Source: Paenibacillus piscarius (GTDB lineage Bacteria; Bacillota; Bacilli; Paenibacillales; Paenibacillaceae). Taken from it: DNA of 64,000 nt. The stretch is taken from the NCBI RefSeq assembly GCF_022234545.1, contig NZ_JAIEUI010000018.1, forward strand, positions 90,704 to 154,703, read 5' to 3'. The notes beneath the pieces were generated by a model that saw nothing but the letters and a program-made list of their open reading frames with translations, searched no databases and had not been told where the DNA came from. Position 1 is the first letter of the stretch, and the number at the start of each line of letters is the position of its first letter. Positions 42,005-51,380 of the stretch are shown here, piece by piece. A program made the position numbers and the translations under genes.

Positions 42005-42847
42005 TCAGTTGCCCAGCAGCTCCAGCAATCTTTCCAGGTCTTGGGCACTGTAATAATTCAATTCGATTTTCCCCTTTTCCTTACCCTGCTTGATTCTGAC
42101 TGTTGTCTTGAACCGCTCGCGCAATACTTCTTCAACATTATCAATGTACGGATCACGCTTTACAACCTTTGCCTTAATTCCATTTGCCGGTTTACGGTCA
42201 AGGTTCTTCACAACCTCTTCCAGCTCTCTTACACTCCATTGCAGCTCGACGCATTGTGCAGCTAATTGTTTGATAATTTCCGGATCTTTAAGGCCCACGA
42301 TTGCCCGGGCATGCCCCATAGAAATTGTTCCACGTGAAACATAATCTTTCACTTCTTCCGGCAGACTCAGCAGCCGCAGGAAGTTAGCAATATGCGATCT
42401 TGATTTACCGACCTTCAGCGACAGCTCCTCCTGGGTCAGTGAGAACTGATCCATTAGCCCCTGATAGGCAACTGCAATCTCCATCGCGTTAAGATTCTCA
42501 CGCTGCAGGTTCTCAATCAGGGCAATTTCCATTACCTGCTGATCGCTAAGACTTCGGACTACTGCAGGAATCGTAGCTTTGCCGCAATATTGGGAAGCCC
42601 GGAACCGGCGTTCCCCTGCGATGATCTCATACCCTTTCAACACACTGCGGACAATGATCGGCTGAATGACCCCATGCTGTCTTATAGATTCAGCCAATTC
42701 CTGGATTGCCTCTTCATTGAAGTCTTTACGCGGTTGATAAGGATTGGCGCGTAGCTGTGACAATGGGATTTCTACGACCTTATCGTCTTCATTAATCGAT
42801 AGAGAAGGTATTAATGCATCCAAGCCTTTGCCCAAACGCTTACTCAT
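42005..42847 (-). CDS. parB: Chromosome partitioning protein ParB (Spo0J)
   Basis: A 280-aa CTPase that loads at parS and spreads. The N-terminal domain contains the CTP-binding GERRFRAS motif (EIIAGERRFRASQYCG), followed by the helix-turn-helix SLKVGKSRSHIANFLRLLSLP and a C-terminal dimerisation domain (LNYYSAQDLERLLELLG). It overlaps the parA stop by 8 bases. A perfect parS site lies within the gene. Confidence 0.97.
   Translation of the reverse strand: MSKRLGKGLDALIPSLSINEDDKVVEIPLSQLRANPYQPRKDFNEEAIQELAESIRQHGVIQPIIVRSVLKGYEIIAGERRFRASQYCGKATIPAVVRSLSDQQVMEIALIENLQRENLNAMEIAVAYQGLMDQFSLTQEELSLKVGKSRSHIANFLRLLSLPEEVKDYVSRGTISMGHARAIVGLKDPEIIKQLAAQCVELQWSVRELEEVVKNLDRKPANGIKAKVVKRDPYIDNVEEVLRERFKTTVRIKQGKEKGKIELNYYSAQDLERLLELLGN
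42326..42341. promoter_or_regulatory. parS site (perfect) inside parB
   Basis: TGTTCCACGTGAAACA is identical to the Bacillus consensus. A parS site inside the parB gene is a long-conserved arrangement. Confidence 0.95.
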
Positions 42848-43601
42848 AAGAAATCACTTCCTTTGCCAGCTCTAAATATACTTCCGCCCCTTTGGAACGG
42901 GAATCATAGGTGATAATCGATTGACCATGTGAAGGGGCCTCACTCAGACGCACATTCCGCGGGATAATTGTTTTGTATACCTTTTCCTGGAAATATTTCT
43001 TCACTTCTTCAATAACCTGAATCCCAAGGTTCGTCCGGGCATCCAGCATTGTGAGCAATACGCCCTCAATTTTGAGATGCGGATTGAGGTTCTTTTGCAC
43101 CAGTCTTACCGTATTCAGCAGCTGACTTAATCCTTCAAGCGCATAATATTCGCATTGAATCGGAATGATCACGGAGTCAGCTGCGGTCAGCGAGTTAATG
43201 GTAAGAATGCCCAGCGATGGCGGGCAATCAATGATAATGTAATCATAGTTCACCTTAACCGCGTTGAGCGCCTTCTTCAGCTTCAGTTCTCTGGATATCG
43301 TTGAGACCAATTCAATCTCAGCACCTGCGAGTTGAATCGTAGCCGGAATGATATGAAGGCCTTCGATCTGAGTCTCCAGTATCGTATCCTGCGGCTCCGC
43401 CTCATTAATAAGAATATCATAAATGCAATTTGCTACATCCGCTTTGTTGACGCCAACGCCGCTGGTGGTGTTGCCTTGCGGGTCTATGTCTACAAGCAAC
43501 ACCCTCTTGCCCAAAGTTGCCATGCTGGCCCCCAGGTTCACAGAGGTTGTTGTTTTGCCGACACCGCCTTTTTGATTTGCTATGGCAATAATCTTAGACA
43601 C
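42840..43601 (-). CDS. parA: Chromosome partitioning ATPase ParA (Soj)
   Basis: A 253-aa deviant Walker A ATPase: IAIANQKGGVGKTTTSVNLGA, DIDPQGNTTSG, IIDCPPSLGILTINSL. With ParB it moves origins apart and regulates DnaA activity. First gene of parA-parB; a terminator separates it from noc. Confidence 0.97.
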   Translation of the reverse strand: MSKIIAIANQKGGVGKTTTSVNLGASMATLGKRVLLVDIDPQGNTTSGVGVNKADVANCIYDILINEAEPQDTILETQIEGLHIIPATIQLAGAEIELVSTISRELKLKKALNAVKVNYDYIIIDCPPSLGILTINSLTAADSVIIPIQCEYYALEGLSQLLNTVRLVQKNLNPHLKIEGVLLTMLDARTNLGIQVIEEVKKYFQEKVYKTIIPRNVRLSEAPSHGQSIITYDSRSKGAEVYLELAKEVISYE

Positions 43602-43764
43602 TTAGTTCACCTCGAATTGTTTAGAAAGAATCATCTTGTAGTTCATGCTGTTAGACGGCATAATCATCTGGATATACGGGGCATCACATTTGCGGAAATA
43701 GAGAACAAATATGCATCAGCTTATCCTTAAGTGTATGTGTGATAACATCCGGAGTTAGTCATAG

Positions 43765-43791
43765 AAAAAGCGGCCAACACCTCAGGGCCGC
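43765..43791 (-). terminator. Terminator of noc
   Basis: Stem GCGGCC/GGCCGC with a 10-base loop, followed on the reverse strand by TTTTTC. It makes noc a separate unit from parAB. Confidence 0.8.
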
Positions 43792-43810
43792 CTTCAGCTT
43801 TTGTTGCCTT

Positions 43811-44626
43811 CTATCTTTTGGGAATTTGTATTACAATCTCATAATGATCTCCGCGGTCATTCTCGGAGGTCTTAATCTCCATTCCCGAGCCGGTTACCAT
43901 ATCTATGGAGTGACGAATTGTATTGAGTGCGAGACGGACATCCTTAGTATATGATGTTCGTTTGGATTTTTTGGTCTGAGCAGCGGCTTTGTAGAAGGCA
44001 ATGCGTGCTTCGGTCTGCTTCACGTTCAACTCTTTGGCGATAATCTCCGCCAGCAGCTTCAGCTGCATCTCTTCACTGTCCAGCGAGAGCAGCGAACGTG
44101 CATGACGCTCCGTGATCTTCCTCTCCATCAATGCCGTCTTAATCTGCTCCGGAAGATTCAGTAAGCGGATCTTGTTGGCAATGGTAGACTGGCTCTTGCC
44201 CAGCCGTTGCGCCAGGCTCTCCTGCGTCAATTGATGCAGATCAATCAGCTTCTGGTAAGCAATAGCTTCTTCAATAGAGGTTAAGCCTTCGCGTTGCAAA
44301 TTCTCGATTAGAGCAATCGATGCTGCCTGGGAGTCATTGAATTCGCGGACAAGCGCTGGAATGGTATCTAAGCCTAGCTTCTTAACCGCCCGCCAGCGTC
44401 TTTCACCTGCAATAATCTCGTACTGGGAATCACGCATACGCACAACGATCGGCTGGATAACTCCATGAGTTTTGATAGTCTGGCATAACTCATCTATCTT
44501 CTCGTCATCAAAAATCGTCCGTGGCTGATATGGACTGCTAATGACCTCATGAACCGGGATTTGTTTGATCTCTTCTCCGCTGCTCCGCTCCGTAAATCCA
44601 AAAAGCTTGGTGAATTGTTCTTTCAT
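43811..44626 (-). CDS. noc: Nucleoid occlusion protein Noc
   Basis: A 271-aa ParB paralogue. The N-terminus MKEQFTKLFGF is the short amphipathic helix that tethers Noc to the membrane. The CTP-binding motif GERRWRAVKKLG and helix-turn-helix AQRLGKSQSTIANKIRLLNLP follow. I start at 44626 because that places the amphipathic helix first, as in Bacillus Noc; GTG and ATG codons slightly upstream (44641, 44635) are alternatives. Noc binds chromosome sites and keeps the division ring off the nucleoid. Confidence 0.95.
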   Translation of the reverse strand: MKEQFTKLFGFTERSSGEEIKQIPVHEVISSPYQPRTIFDDEKIDELCQTIKTHGVIQPIVVRMRDSQYEIIAGERRWRAVKKLGLDTIPALVREFNDSQAASIALIENLQREGLTSIEEAIAYQKLIDLHQLTQESLAQRLGKSQSTIANKIRLLNLPEQIKTALMERKITERHARSLLSLDSEEMQLKLLAEIIAKELNVKQTEARIAFYKAAAQTKKSKRTSYTKDVRLALNTIRHSIDMVTGSGMEIKTSENDRGDHYEIVIQIPKR

Positions 44627-44859
44627 TCCGTTCATAACCACCTAATTTCGTTATAGTACGATCCTCTTAACCTTTCATGCGAAAAGCCTATCGTACAGCG
44701 CAGGAATAGAATCCATTATCATTCCTAGCAATCATCTTATATCCATAAAAGCCTTACTATAGTATTCTATCACTTTTCTGCTAATAATCCTATTCTCCAT
44801 CACGACCTATTTTTCCTGCATTTCACCCTAAGGAGAAGTCCTATCCTGTCAAAAAAAGA

Positions 44860-44896
44860 AAGATCAAGCCCAGGTTTATACCTTGAGCTTGATCTT
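44860..44896 (-). terminator. Terminator of the mnmE-mnmG-rsmG unit
   Basis: Stem AAGATCAAGC/GCTTGATCTT followed on the reverse strand by TCTTTTTTTG. Confidence 0.9.
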
Positions 44897-44924
44897 AAAT
44901 TTCAAACCTTAACTATCCATAATT

Positions 44925-44940
44925 TGTTTCACGTGAAACA
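44925..44940. promoter_or_regulatory. parS site upstream of noc
   Basis: TGTTTCACGTGAAACA is a perfect 16-bp palindrome matching parS (position 5 is variable in the consensus). It abuts the rsmG stop codon, about 7 kb from oriC. Confidence 0.93.
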
Positions 44941-44941
44941 T

Positions 44942-45664
44942 TCAGATTAGCGGCGACTTGGCAGGCACACCTGGCTTACGCGGGTACTTGGCTGGTGTTG
45001 CTCCTGTCTTGCGGACCAGAATAATATGTCTTGAAGAATCTTCCACCGGGAGGCTGAAGGACTCCACCCGGTCCAGCTCCGCACGCAGTTCCTTGAAGCT
45101 GCGCCCTGCCTCCGCTAATTCCTCAGCCGGGTCACTGCCCTTCATCGCAATGAAGATTCCATCCTTGCGGGTGAACGGCAGACAAAATTCATTAAGCAGT
45201 GATAAACGGGCCACGGCCCGGGCAGTAACTACCTCATAAGCATCACGGTGGGCAAATTGTCTGGCTACATCCTCTGCCCGTCCATGAATGAGCTCCACAC
45301 CGGTTAGTCCCAATGTGTCAACCACATGCTGCAGGAAGGTAATCCGCTTGCTGAGGGAATCGACAATCGTCAGCTTCAGATGCGGGAAGCATATTTTCAG
45401 CGGAATGCCTGGGAACCCTGCCCCGGAGCCAATGTCAGCCAGCGTCTTAATCTCCCCCATCTTGAGGTAGAACGCCAAGGATAACGAGTCATAGAAATGC
45501 TTCGTATACACTTGGCTCCGTTCTGTGATACCCGTAAGATTCATCTTCTCATTCCAGGAGACAAGCTCCCGGAAATATAACTCAAATTGTTCCAGCTGCT
45601 CCGGGGTAAGCTGTATTCCATGCTCCTGGAGAGAGGCTGAGAACTCAGCTGCTATTGTATCCAT
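44942..45664 (-). CDS. rsmG: 16S rRNA (guanine527-N7) methyltransferase
   Basis: A 240-aa Rossmann-fold methyltransferase (GidB). The SAM motif LADIGSGAGFPGIPLKI, the segment VTARAVARLSLLNEF and the typical N-terminus FELYFRELVSWNEKMNLTGI are all present. It lies 3 bases after mnmG. Confidence 0.97.
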   Translation of the reverse strand: MDTIAAEFSASLQEHGIQLTPEQLEQFELYFRELVSWNEKMNLTGITERSQVYTKHFYDSLSLAFYLKMGEIKTLADIGSGAGFPGIPLKICFPHLKLTIVDSLSKRITFLQHVVDTLGLTGVELIHGRAEDVARQFAHRDAYEVVTARAVARLSLLNEFCLPFTRKDGIFIAMKGSDPAEELAEAGRSFKELRAELDRVESFSLPVEDSSRHIILVRKTGATPAKYPRKPGVPAKSPLI

Positions 45665-45667
45665 AGA

Positions 45668-47554
45668 TTATCCTTTCGCCGCGGTAACACGGTTGTAATG
45701 CTCCAGATACACCAACAGAATGGAAATATCCGCCGGGGTGACACCCGCGATTCGCGAAGCCTGGCCGATCGAGATCGGCGCGATCTTGGTCAGCTTTTGC
45801 CGGGCCTCCATCGCCAGTCCGTGAATCTCATTATAGTTGATATCCTCAGGAATCTTCTTCTTCTCCATCTTCTGCAGCTTCTCAACATGCAACAGCTGTT
45901 TCTCAATATACCCGGCATATTTGATCTGAATCTCGACCTGTTCCTTCATCTCTTCATCCAGCTCCACTGGAGCCGGTGATATCCGGTCTACGAAGCTGTA
46001 AGCCACCTCCGGCCGCCGCATGAGGGTCAGCAGATTACTTCCGTCTGCAATGGGCGCAGAACCATATTCTGCGAGCACTTCGTTCACTTGAACCGGCTTG
46101 ACCTTCGTCTCCTGCAGACGGGTAATCTCCTGTTCTACCCGCGCTTTTTTATCAAGGAAAGCCTCGTACCTAGCCTCAGTAATCAGCCCAATCTCATGGC
46201 CGATCGGCGTCAGCCGGAGATCAGCATTATCATGGCGGAGCAGCAGGCGGTATTCCGCACGCGAGGTCAGCAGCCGGTAAGGCTCATTCGTTCCTTTTGT
46301 AACCAGGTCATCAATCAGCACACCGATATACCCCTGTGAACGGTCCAGCACGACCGGCTCCTTCTCCTGCACCTTACGGGCAGCATTGATTCCCGCGATG
46401 ATCCCCTGTCCTGCCGCTTCCTCGTAACCGGAGGTGCCGTTAATCTGCCCGGCGGTGAACAGCCCCGGCAGACGTTTGGTCTCGAGGGAAGGCCAGAGCT
46501 GGGTTGGCACCATCGCATCATACTCGATCGCATACCCGTTTCGCATCATCTCCACCTTCTCCATCCCGGGAATCGAGCGGAGCATCGCCAGCTGAACATC
46601 CTCTGGCAGGCTTGTGGACAGACCTTGTACATAGTATTCCGATGTGTTTTTACCTTCCGGCTCCAGGAAAATCTGATGCTGCGATTTATCGCTGAACCGG
46701 ACGATCTTATCTTCAATTGATGGGCAGTAGCGCGGCCCGGTTCCTTCAATAATACCGGTGAACATCGGTGCCCGGTGCAGGTTGTCATTAATGATCTGGT
46801 GGGTATCCGCAGATGTGTAAGTCAGCCAGCACGGCAGCTGCTCATTATCAGATGATTTGGTTTCGTAAGAGAAGAACTTAAGCTTCTCATCGCCCGGCTG
46901 AATCTCCGTTTTGGAGAAATCAATCGTATCTCTATGCACCCGCGGCGGTGTACCAGTCTTGAACCGGACCAGCTCGAAGCCCAGCTCACGCAGATTCTCC
47001 GACAGCTTCACGGACGGCTGCTGATTGTTCGGCCCGCTCTCATAGGTCAGCTCACCCATAATCACTTTGCCGCGCAGATAGGTTCCGGTTGTGAGAATCA
47101 CAGTCTTGCTGCGATAGACAGTTCCGGTCTTGGTAACAACCCCGGCACAGCGTCCGTCTTCTACGATCAGCTCCTCTACCATACCCTGGCGCAGCGTCAA
47201 ATTCGCTGTCTTCTCCATCGTCTCTTTCATGGTATGCTGATAGAGGAACTTGTCAGCCTGGGCACGCAGTGCGTGGACAGCCGGCCCTTTCCCTGTATTC
47301 AACATCCGCAGCTGAATGAAGGTCTTGTCAATATTGCGGCCCATTTCACCGCCGAGCGCATCGATTTCACGTACCACATGGCCTTTGGCCGGTCCGCCAA
47401 TCGAAGGATTACATGGCATGAAGGCCACCATATCCAGGTTAATCGTAATCATCAGTGTGCGGCAGCCCATACGTGCAGCAGCCAGCGCCGCCTCACAGCC
47501 GGCATGTCCGGCACCAATGACGATAACATCATAGCTGCCTCCATCATAATTCAT
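45668..47554 (-). CDS. mnmG: tRNA 5-carboxymethylaminomethyluridine enzyme MnmG (GidA)
   Basis: A 628-aa FAD protein. The dinucleotide fold GAGHAGCEAALAAARMG and conserved GPRYCPSIEDKIVRF and NGTSGYEEAAGQG are present. With MnmE it modifies the wobble uridine of tRNAs. It lies between mnmE and rsmG in the usual origin-proximal order. Confidence 0.97.
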   Translation of the reverse strand: MNYDGGSYDVIVIGAGHAGCEAALAAARMGCRTLMITINLDMVAFMPCNPSIGGPAKGHVVREIDALGGEMGRNIDKTFIQLRMLNTGKGPAVHALRAQADKFLYQHTMKETMEKTANLTLRQGMVEELIVEDGRCAGVVTKTGTVYRSKTVILTTGTYLRGKVIMGELTYESGPNNQQPSVKLSENLRELGFELVRFKTGTPPRVHRDTIDFSKTEIQPGDEKLKFFSYETKSSDNEQLPCWLTYTSADTHQIINDNLHRAPMFTGIIEGTGPRYCPSIEDKIVRFSDKSQHQIFLEPEGKNTSEYYVQGLSTSLPEDVQLAMLRSIPGMEKVEMMRNGYAIEYDAMVPTQLWPSLETKRLPGLFTAGQINGTSGYEEAAGQGIIAGINAARKVQEKEPVVLDRSQGYIGVLIDDLVTKGTNEPYRLLTSRAEYRLLLRHDNADLRLTPIGHEIGLITEARYEAFLDKKARVEQEITRLQETKVKPVQVNEVLAEYGSAPIADGSNLLTLMRRPEVAYSFVDRISPAPVELDEEMKEQVEIQIKYAGYIEKQLLHVEKLQKMEKKKIPEDINYNEIHGLAMEARQKLTKIAPISIGQASRIAGVTPADISILLVYLEHYNRVTAAKG

Positions 47555-47571
47555 AACCGTTATCCCTCCCT

Positions 47572-48948
47572 TTATTTGCCCAAGCAGAATTGCGAGAAAA
47601 TCTGGTCCAGCAGCGAATCCGCAGCCGTATCCCCGACAATCTCCCCCAGCTGCTCCCAGGCCAGTCGTACATCAATTTGAATCATATCTATAGGAATCAG
47701 CATCTCCGCTGCTTCATAGGCATCCTGCAGTGACTTATGCGCCTTCTTCAGCAAGGCGATATGTCTTACATTACTGACGTAAGTCAGATCGGCAGACTCC
47801 AGCTTGCCCTCGAAAAAGAGCTGCGAAATCGCCTCCTCCAGCTTATCGAGCCCTTCCTCCTCCAGCACGGACATCGGCACAATACTCGCTTCATCGAAAA
47901 AGGAGCGCAGTCTGTCCTTGTCCAGCCGGGACGGTAAGTCCATTTTATTCATGATGACCAGCGCTTGTCTACCGTGGATTTGTTCCATCAGTGCCAGTTC
48001 ATCTTCATGCAGCTCTTCACTGGCATTCAGCACCAGCAGAATCAGATCGGCATCACCGAACGCTGCCTTGGAGCGCTCCACTCCGATTCTCTCCACCACA
48101 TCCATCGTCTCCCGGATGCCGGCGGTGTCCAGCAGCTTCAGCGGAATATTATTAATCGTAACATACTCTTCGATTACATCACGCGTCGTCCCCGGAATAT
48201 CGGTTACAATCGCCTTGTTGTCGCGGGCCAGGGCATTAAGCAGTGAGGACTTGCCAACATTGGGCCGCCCTACAATCGCTGTCGTAATACCTTCACGCAG
48301 AATTTTGCCTTCATTCGCTGTCCGGAGCAGCTGGTCAATGCCGTCCATGACTTCCCGGCTCTTGCTCTTAATGAAATCTGCTGTCAGCGACTCCACATCA
48401 TGCTCAGGATAGTCAATGTTCACTTCGATATGAGCCAGGGTCTCGATCAGGGTATGACGAAGCGCATGAATCTTCGCGGACAGCGAGCCGCTGACCTGCT
48501 TGAGGGCAACAGAAAAGGCCCGGTCTGACTTGGAGCGGATCAGATCGATGACCGCCTCTGCCTGAGACAGATCGATCCGTCCGCCTAAGAAAGCACGCTT
48601 GGTGAACTCTCCCGGCTCGGCCAGCCGGATCTCCTGCTGCAGCAGCAGGTCCATCACTCTTCGTACCGAGATGATGCCGCCATGGGCACTGATCTCCACC
48701 ACATCCTCAGTTGTGAAGGAACGCGGTCCCTTCATGACGGTGACCAGCACTTCCTCCAGCCTCTCCCCATCCAGCGGACTGACAATATGTCCGTAATGTA
48801 CAGTATGGGATTCAACCTCCGTCAGAGGGATACGGCTTCTGAACAGGGGAGCCACCTGGAATATCGCCTGCGGTCCGCTCACCCGGATGATGGCAATTCC
48901 GCCCTCTCCCAGAGCTGTCGATACAGCGGCAATGGTGTCACTAAGCAT
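47572..48948 (-). CDS. mnmE: tRNA modification GTPase MnmE (TrmE)
   Basis: A 458-aa protein. The N-terminal tetrahydrofolate-binding domain begins MLSDTIAAVSTALGEGGIAIIRVSG, and the GTPase has GRPNVGKSSLLNAL, DIPGTTRD and NKMD. The C-terminal catalytic motif is FCLGK. The ATG at 48948 follows AGAGGTG; a GTG four codons upstream is inside the ribosome site. Confidence 0.97.
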   Translation of the reverse strand: MLSDTIAAVSTALGEGGIAIIRVSGPQAIFQVAPLFRSRIPLTEVESHTVHYGHIVSPLDGERLEEVLVTVMKGPRSFTTEDVVEISAHGGIISVRRVMDLLLQQEIRLAEPGEFTKRAFLGGRIDLSQAEAVIDLIRSKSDRAFSVALKQVSGSLSAKIHALRHTLIETLAHIEVNIDYPEHDVESLTADFIKSKSREVMDGIDQLLRTANEGKILREGITTAIVGRPNVGKSSLLNALARDNKAIVTDIPGTTRDVIEEYVTINNIPLKLLDTAGIRETMDVVERIGVERSKAAFGDADLILLVLNASEELHEDELALMEQIHGRQALVIMNKMDLPSRLDKDRLRSFFDEASIVPMSVLEEEGLDKLEEAISQLFFEGKLESADLTYVSNVRHIALLKKAHKSLQDAYEAAEMLIPIDMIQIDVRLAWEQLGEIVGDTAADSLLDQIFSQFCLGK

Positions 48949-48990
48949 GTTGTTATTCACCTCTTCTTACTATTAATTTATGAGTATTTC

Positions 48991-49029
48991 AAAAAAACAA
49001 TGACCCCTCGCATTGGTCAAGGAGTCATT
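48991..49029 (-). terminator. Terminator of the yidC-jag unit
   Basis: Stem AATGACtCCT/AGGgGTCATT followed on the reverse strand by GTTTTTTTG. Confidence 0.8.
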
Positions 49030-49042
49030 GCAGCATGTAGTT

Positions 49043-49777
49043 CTACTTAAGCGTTATAACAACGCGCCGGTTCGGTTCCTCTCCCCGGCTGAGCGTGTTC
49101 ACCTGGCGGTGATCCTGCAGCCGGGAATGGATAATCTTGCGTTCCTGCGGGGACATGGGCTCGAGGACAACCTCTTTGCGGGTCCTGACCACACGTCCTG
49201 CGAGACGGTCAGCCAGCTCCTCCAGCGTCTTCTTGCGGCGTTCACGGAAATTCTCCGCATCAAGCACAAGCCTGATGAAGCTGTCCGAATAACGGTTGGC
49301 AACAATATTAGCCAAGTATTGCAACGCATCCAGAGTCTGGCCTCTTCGGCCGATCAGCAGCCCGAGATCCGGACCGGAAATCTGCAGAACGGCTGATTCC
49401 TTGGTATGCACGATTTCAACGTCCACCGTAAGCCCCATGCTCTTGGCGACATTTACAATGAAGTGTACAGCCTCTTGATAAGCTTCTTCCATCTGTTGTC
49501 CGGAATCCTGGCGCGGTACACCGCCGGTAGCCTCTGGTTTGCTCTCTCTGGCTGACTGCTGAGACAGTAGCGGAGCACTCGCCGCTGATGCCGGTGCGGC
49601 TTCTGGAATCAAGGTTAATTCGACCTTGGCTCCCTTCGCACCGATCAATCCAAGGAATCCTTTTGACGGCTGTTCAAGTACGTTGACCGTTACCCGGTCC
49701 TTGTGAACCCCAAGCTGATTAAGTCCCCGTTCTACAGCTTCTTCAATGGTTTTCCCTGTCGCGACGACTTTGCTCAT
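49043..49777 (-). CDS. jag: RNA-binding protein Jag/KhpB (SpoIIIJ-associated)
   Basis: A 244-aa protein. The N-terminal Jag domain (KVVATGKTIEEAVERGLNQLGV) is followed by a Pro/Ser/Ala linker, a KH domain (GLLIGRRGQTLDALQYLANIV) and a C-terminal R3H domain (RKIIHSRLQDHRQVNTLSRGEEPNRRVVI). It affects cell elongation and RNA stability in relatives. It overlaps yidC by 4 bases. Confidence 0.95.
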   Translation of the reverse strand: MSKVVATGKTIEEAVERGLNQLGVHKDRVTVNVLEQPSKGFLGLIGAKGAKVELTLIPEAAPASAASAPLLSQQSARESKPEATGGVPRQDSGQQMEEAYQEAVHFIVNVAKSMGLTVDVEIVHTKESAVLQISGPDLGLLIGRRGQTLDALQYLANIVANRYSDSFIRLVLDAENFRERRKKTLEELADRLAGRVVRTRKEVVLEPMSPQERKIIHSRLQDHRQVNTLSRGEEPNRRVVITLK

Positions 49778-50703
49778 TTTGACTTTTTGACCCCCTTCTT
49801 CCCTTTGCTGGCGTTGCCTTTTGCAGCAGGAGTAACATCTTTGCGGGCGCTGGTGTTGCTGTTCTTGCTCTTGTTCAGATTGACTTCCTTCGCCTTGTTG
49901 TTAGAGGCGGCAGCATTCGCAGCAACGAGGGCCGCCTTGTGCTTATCATTGTTGCGATAGAGGAAGTAGTTCTGGACAATGGTGTAAATATTGCTGTATA
50001 CCCAGTACAGAGGCAGAGCAGCCGGGAAGTTGTAGGACATGATGAAGATCAGAACCGGATAGACCATCATCATGAACTGCATTGGACCCTGCTGTTGTAC
50101 CGGGTTCATCTTGGTCATCATGCGTGTCTGAATGAAGGTGGTTGCGGCAGCCAGGACCGGCAGAATGAACAGGTGGTCGGGCTTGCCGAGCTGCAGCCAC
50201 AAGAAGTCATGCAGTCTGAGATCCGGGTTATAGTAGATTGAATTGTATAGGGCGATAAAGATTGGCATTTGCACGATCAGCGGCAGACAGCCTGCCATCG
50301 GATTAACCTTGTTCTCCTGGAACAGCCGCATCGTTTCCTGCTGTACCTTCTCAGGCTCATCTTTATATTTTTTCTTAATTTTCTCCAGCTCCGGCTGGAT
50401 TGCCTGCATGGCACGCGAGCTCTTCACCTGCTTGATCGTCAGCGGCAGAATCAGTGTACGGACGATAATCACCATTACAAGAACGGCGAAGCCGTATTGG
50501 CCGTTAAACCATTTGGCGAAAGTATCCAGGGCAATGGCGAAATAATAGACAACATTACTCTGCCAGAAGCCTCCATTTTTCAAATCCTCCGTAGTGTGCG
50601 TCACTGATGTTGTCGGAGAGCACCCCGACAGAACAGCGATCATTAGAACCATTAACCCGAGGAGAAGAAACATTTTTCCCCGCTTAGTCTTCATTAGAGA
50701 CAC
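49774..50703 (-). CDS. yidC: Membrane protein insertase YidC (SpoIIIJ)
   Basis: A 309-aa lipoprotein-type insertase. The signal peptide ends in a lipobox (VLSGC), and five membrane segments follow, with the conserved hydrophilic-groove region NPMAGCLPLIVQMPIFIALYNSIYY. The C-terminal tail is Lys/Ser/Ala-rich and basic, suited to ribosome contact. I place the start at GTG 50703, 7 bases after GAGGGG; the ATG three codons later is the alternative. It inserts membrane proteins and is required for sporulation in relatives. Confidence 0.95.
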   Translation of the reverse strand: MSLMKTKRGKMFLLLGLMVLMIAVLSGCSPTTSVTHTTEDLKNGGFWQSNVVYYFAIALDTFAKWFNGQYGFAVLVMVIIVRTLILPLTIKQVKSSRAMQAIQPELEKIKKKYKDEPEKVQQETMRLFQENKVNPMAGCLPLIVQMPIFIALYNSIYYNPDLRLHDFLWLQLGKPDHLFILPVLAAATTFIQTRMMTKMNPVQQQGPMQFMMMVYPVLIFIMSYNFPAALPLYWVYSNIYTIVQNYFLYRNNDKHKAALVAANAAASNNKAKEVNLNKSKNSNTSARKDVTPAAKGNASKGKKGVKKSK

Positions 50704-50790
50704 TTCAAAACCCCTCTCATAAACATTCCACTGCACCGTAAATCATAACATAATTATGGATACAAATAAACAAGCCCTCTTGCGGCCTGT

Positions 50791-51141
50791 TTACTTGCGT
50801 GAAGCCTTGAGCAGCTTGGCTTTGCGAAGCACATGCAGCACACTTTTCTCGAGCTCGGCGTAATCCTTCGAAAGCGCTCCCTTTCTGACGATGAACACGA
50901 TGTCGAAATGACCTGCAATCTCCGGCTCATGATGGCGGACAATCTCCTTGACCAGCCGTCTCATCCGGTTGCGGACTACGGCATTCCCGACCTTCTTGCT
51001 GACGGATATGCCCACCCGGAACCGTTCTACCTCTCTGCGCGGGAACCAATACACTACATATTGATGATTCGCAAATGACTTTCCATGGCGGTATACGCGG
51101 CTGAAGTCAGCACGATTTCGTAATCGTAAACTTTTGTGCAC
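50791..51141 (-). CDS. rnpA: Ribonuclease P protein component
   Basis: A 116-aa basic protein. It has the family motif VGISVSKKVGNAVVRNRMRRLVKE and the N-terminus MHKSLRLRNRADFSRVYRHGKSF. It starts with GTG at 51141 after AGGAGA. It helps the RNase P RNA process tRNA 5' ends. Unusually, two terminators separate it from rpmH. Confidence 0.97.
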   Translation of the reverse strand: MHKSLRLRNRADFSRVYRHGKSFANHQYVVYWFPRREVERFRVGISVSKKVGNAVVRNRMRRLVKEIVRHHEPEIAGHFDIVFIVRKGALSKDYAELEKSVLHVLRKAKLLKASRK

Positions 51142-51276
51142 GGGAATCTCCTGTTCGAATACCGGACCTTGTCCCGGTCACCGGCATTTCATTCTTGATT
51201 AGTATTGTCATTCAGGGGATGCCATAAACAGCAGGGCCATTATAGCCTGGAGCGGCACCCGCTGATTCATATATTC

Positions 51277-51299
51277 AAAAAAAGCCCCGCTAGAGGGGC
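51277..51299 (-). terminator. Second terminator between rpmH and rnpA
   Basis: Stem GCCCC/GGGGC with a 6-base loop, followed on the reverse strand by TTTTTTT. Confidence 0.8.
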
Positions 51300-51341
51300 A
51301 TCCGGTTCTGCGCTATATATAGAAGAGAAAATATTAAAGAG

Positions 51342-51368
51342 TAAAAAAGGACCACAGCAGTGGTCCTT
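51342..51368 (-). terminator. First terminator after rpmH
   Basis: Stem AAGGACCAC-tgct-GTGGTCCTT followed on the reverse strand by TTTTTTAC. Confidence 0.85.
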
Positions 51369-51380
51369 AAGTGGCCTAAC

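Larger units (their letters stand above)
44627..44941. other. Intergenic region between noc and rsmG
   Basis: AT-rich, about 315 bases. It contains the rsmG terminator and a parS site (listed separately) and must hold the noc promoter. Nothing further recognised. Confidence 0.4.
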
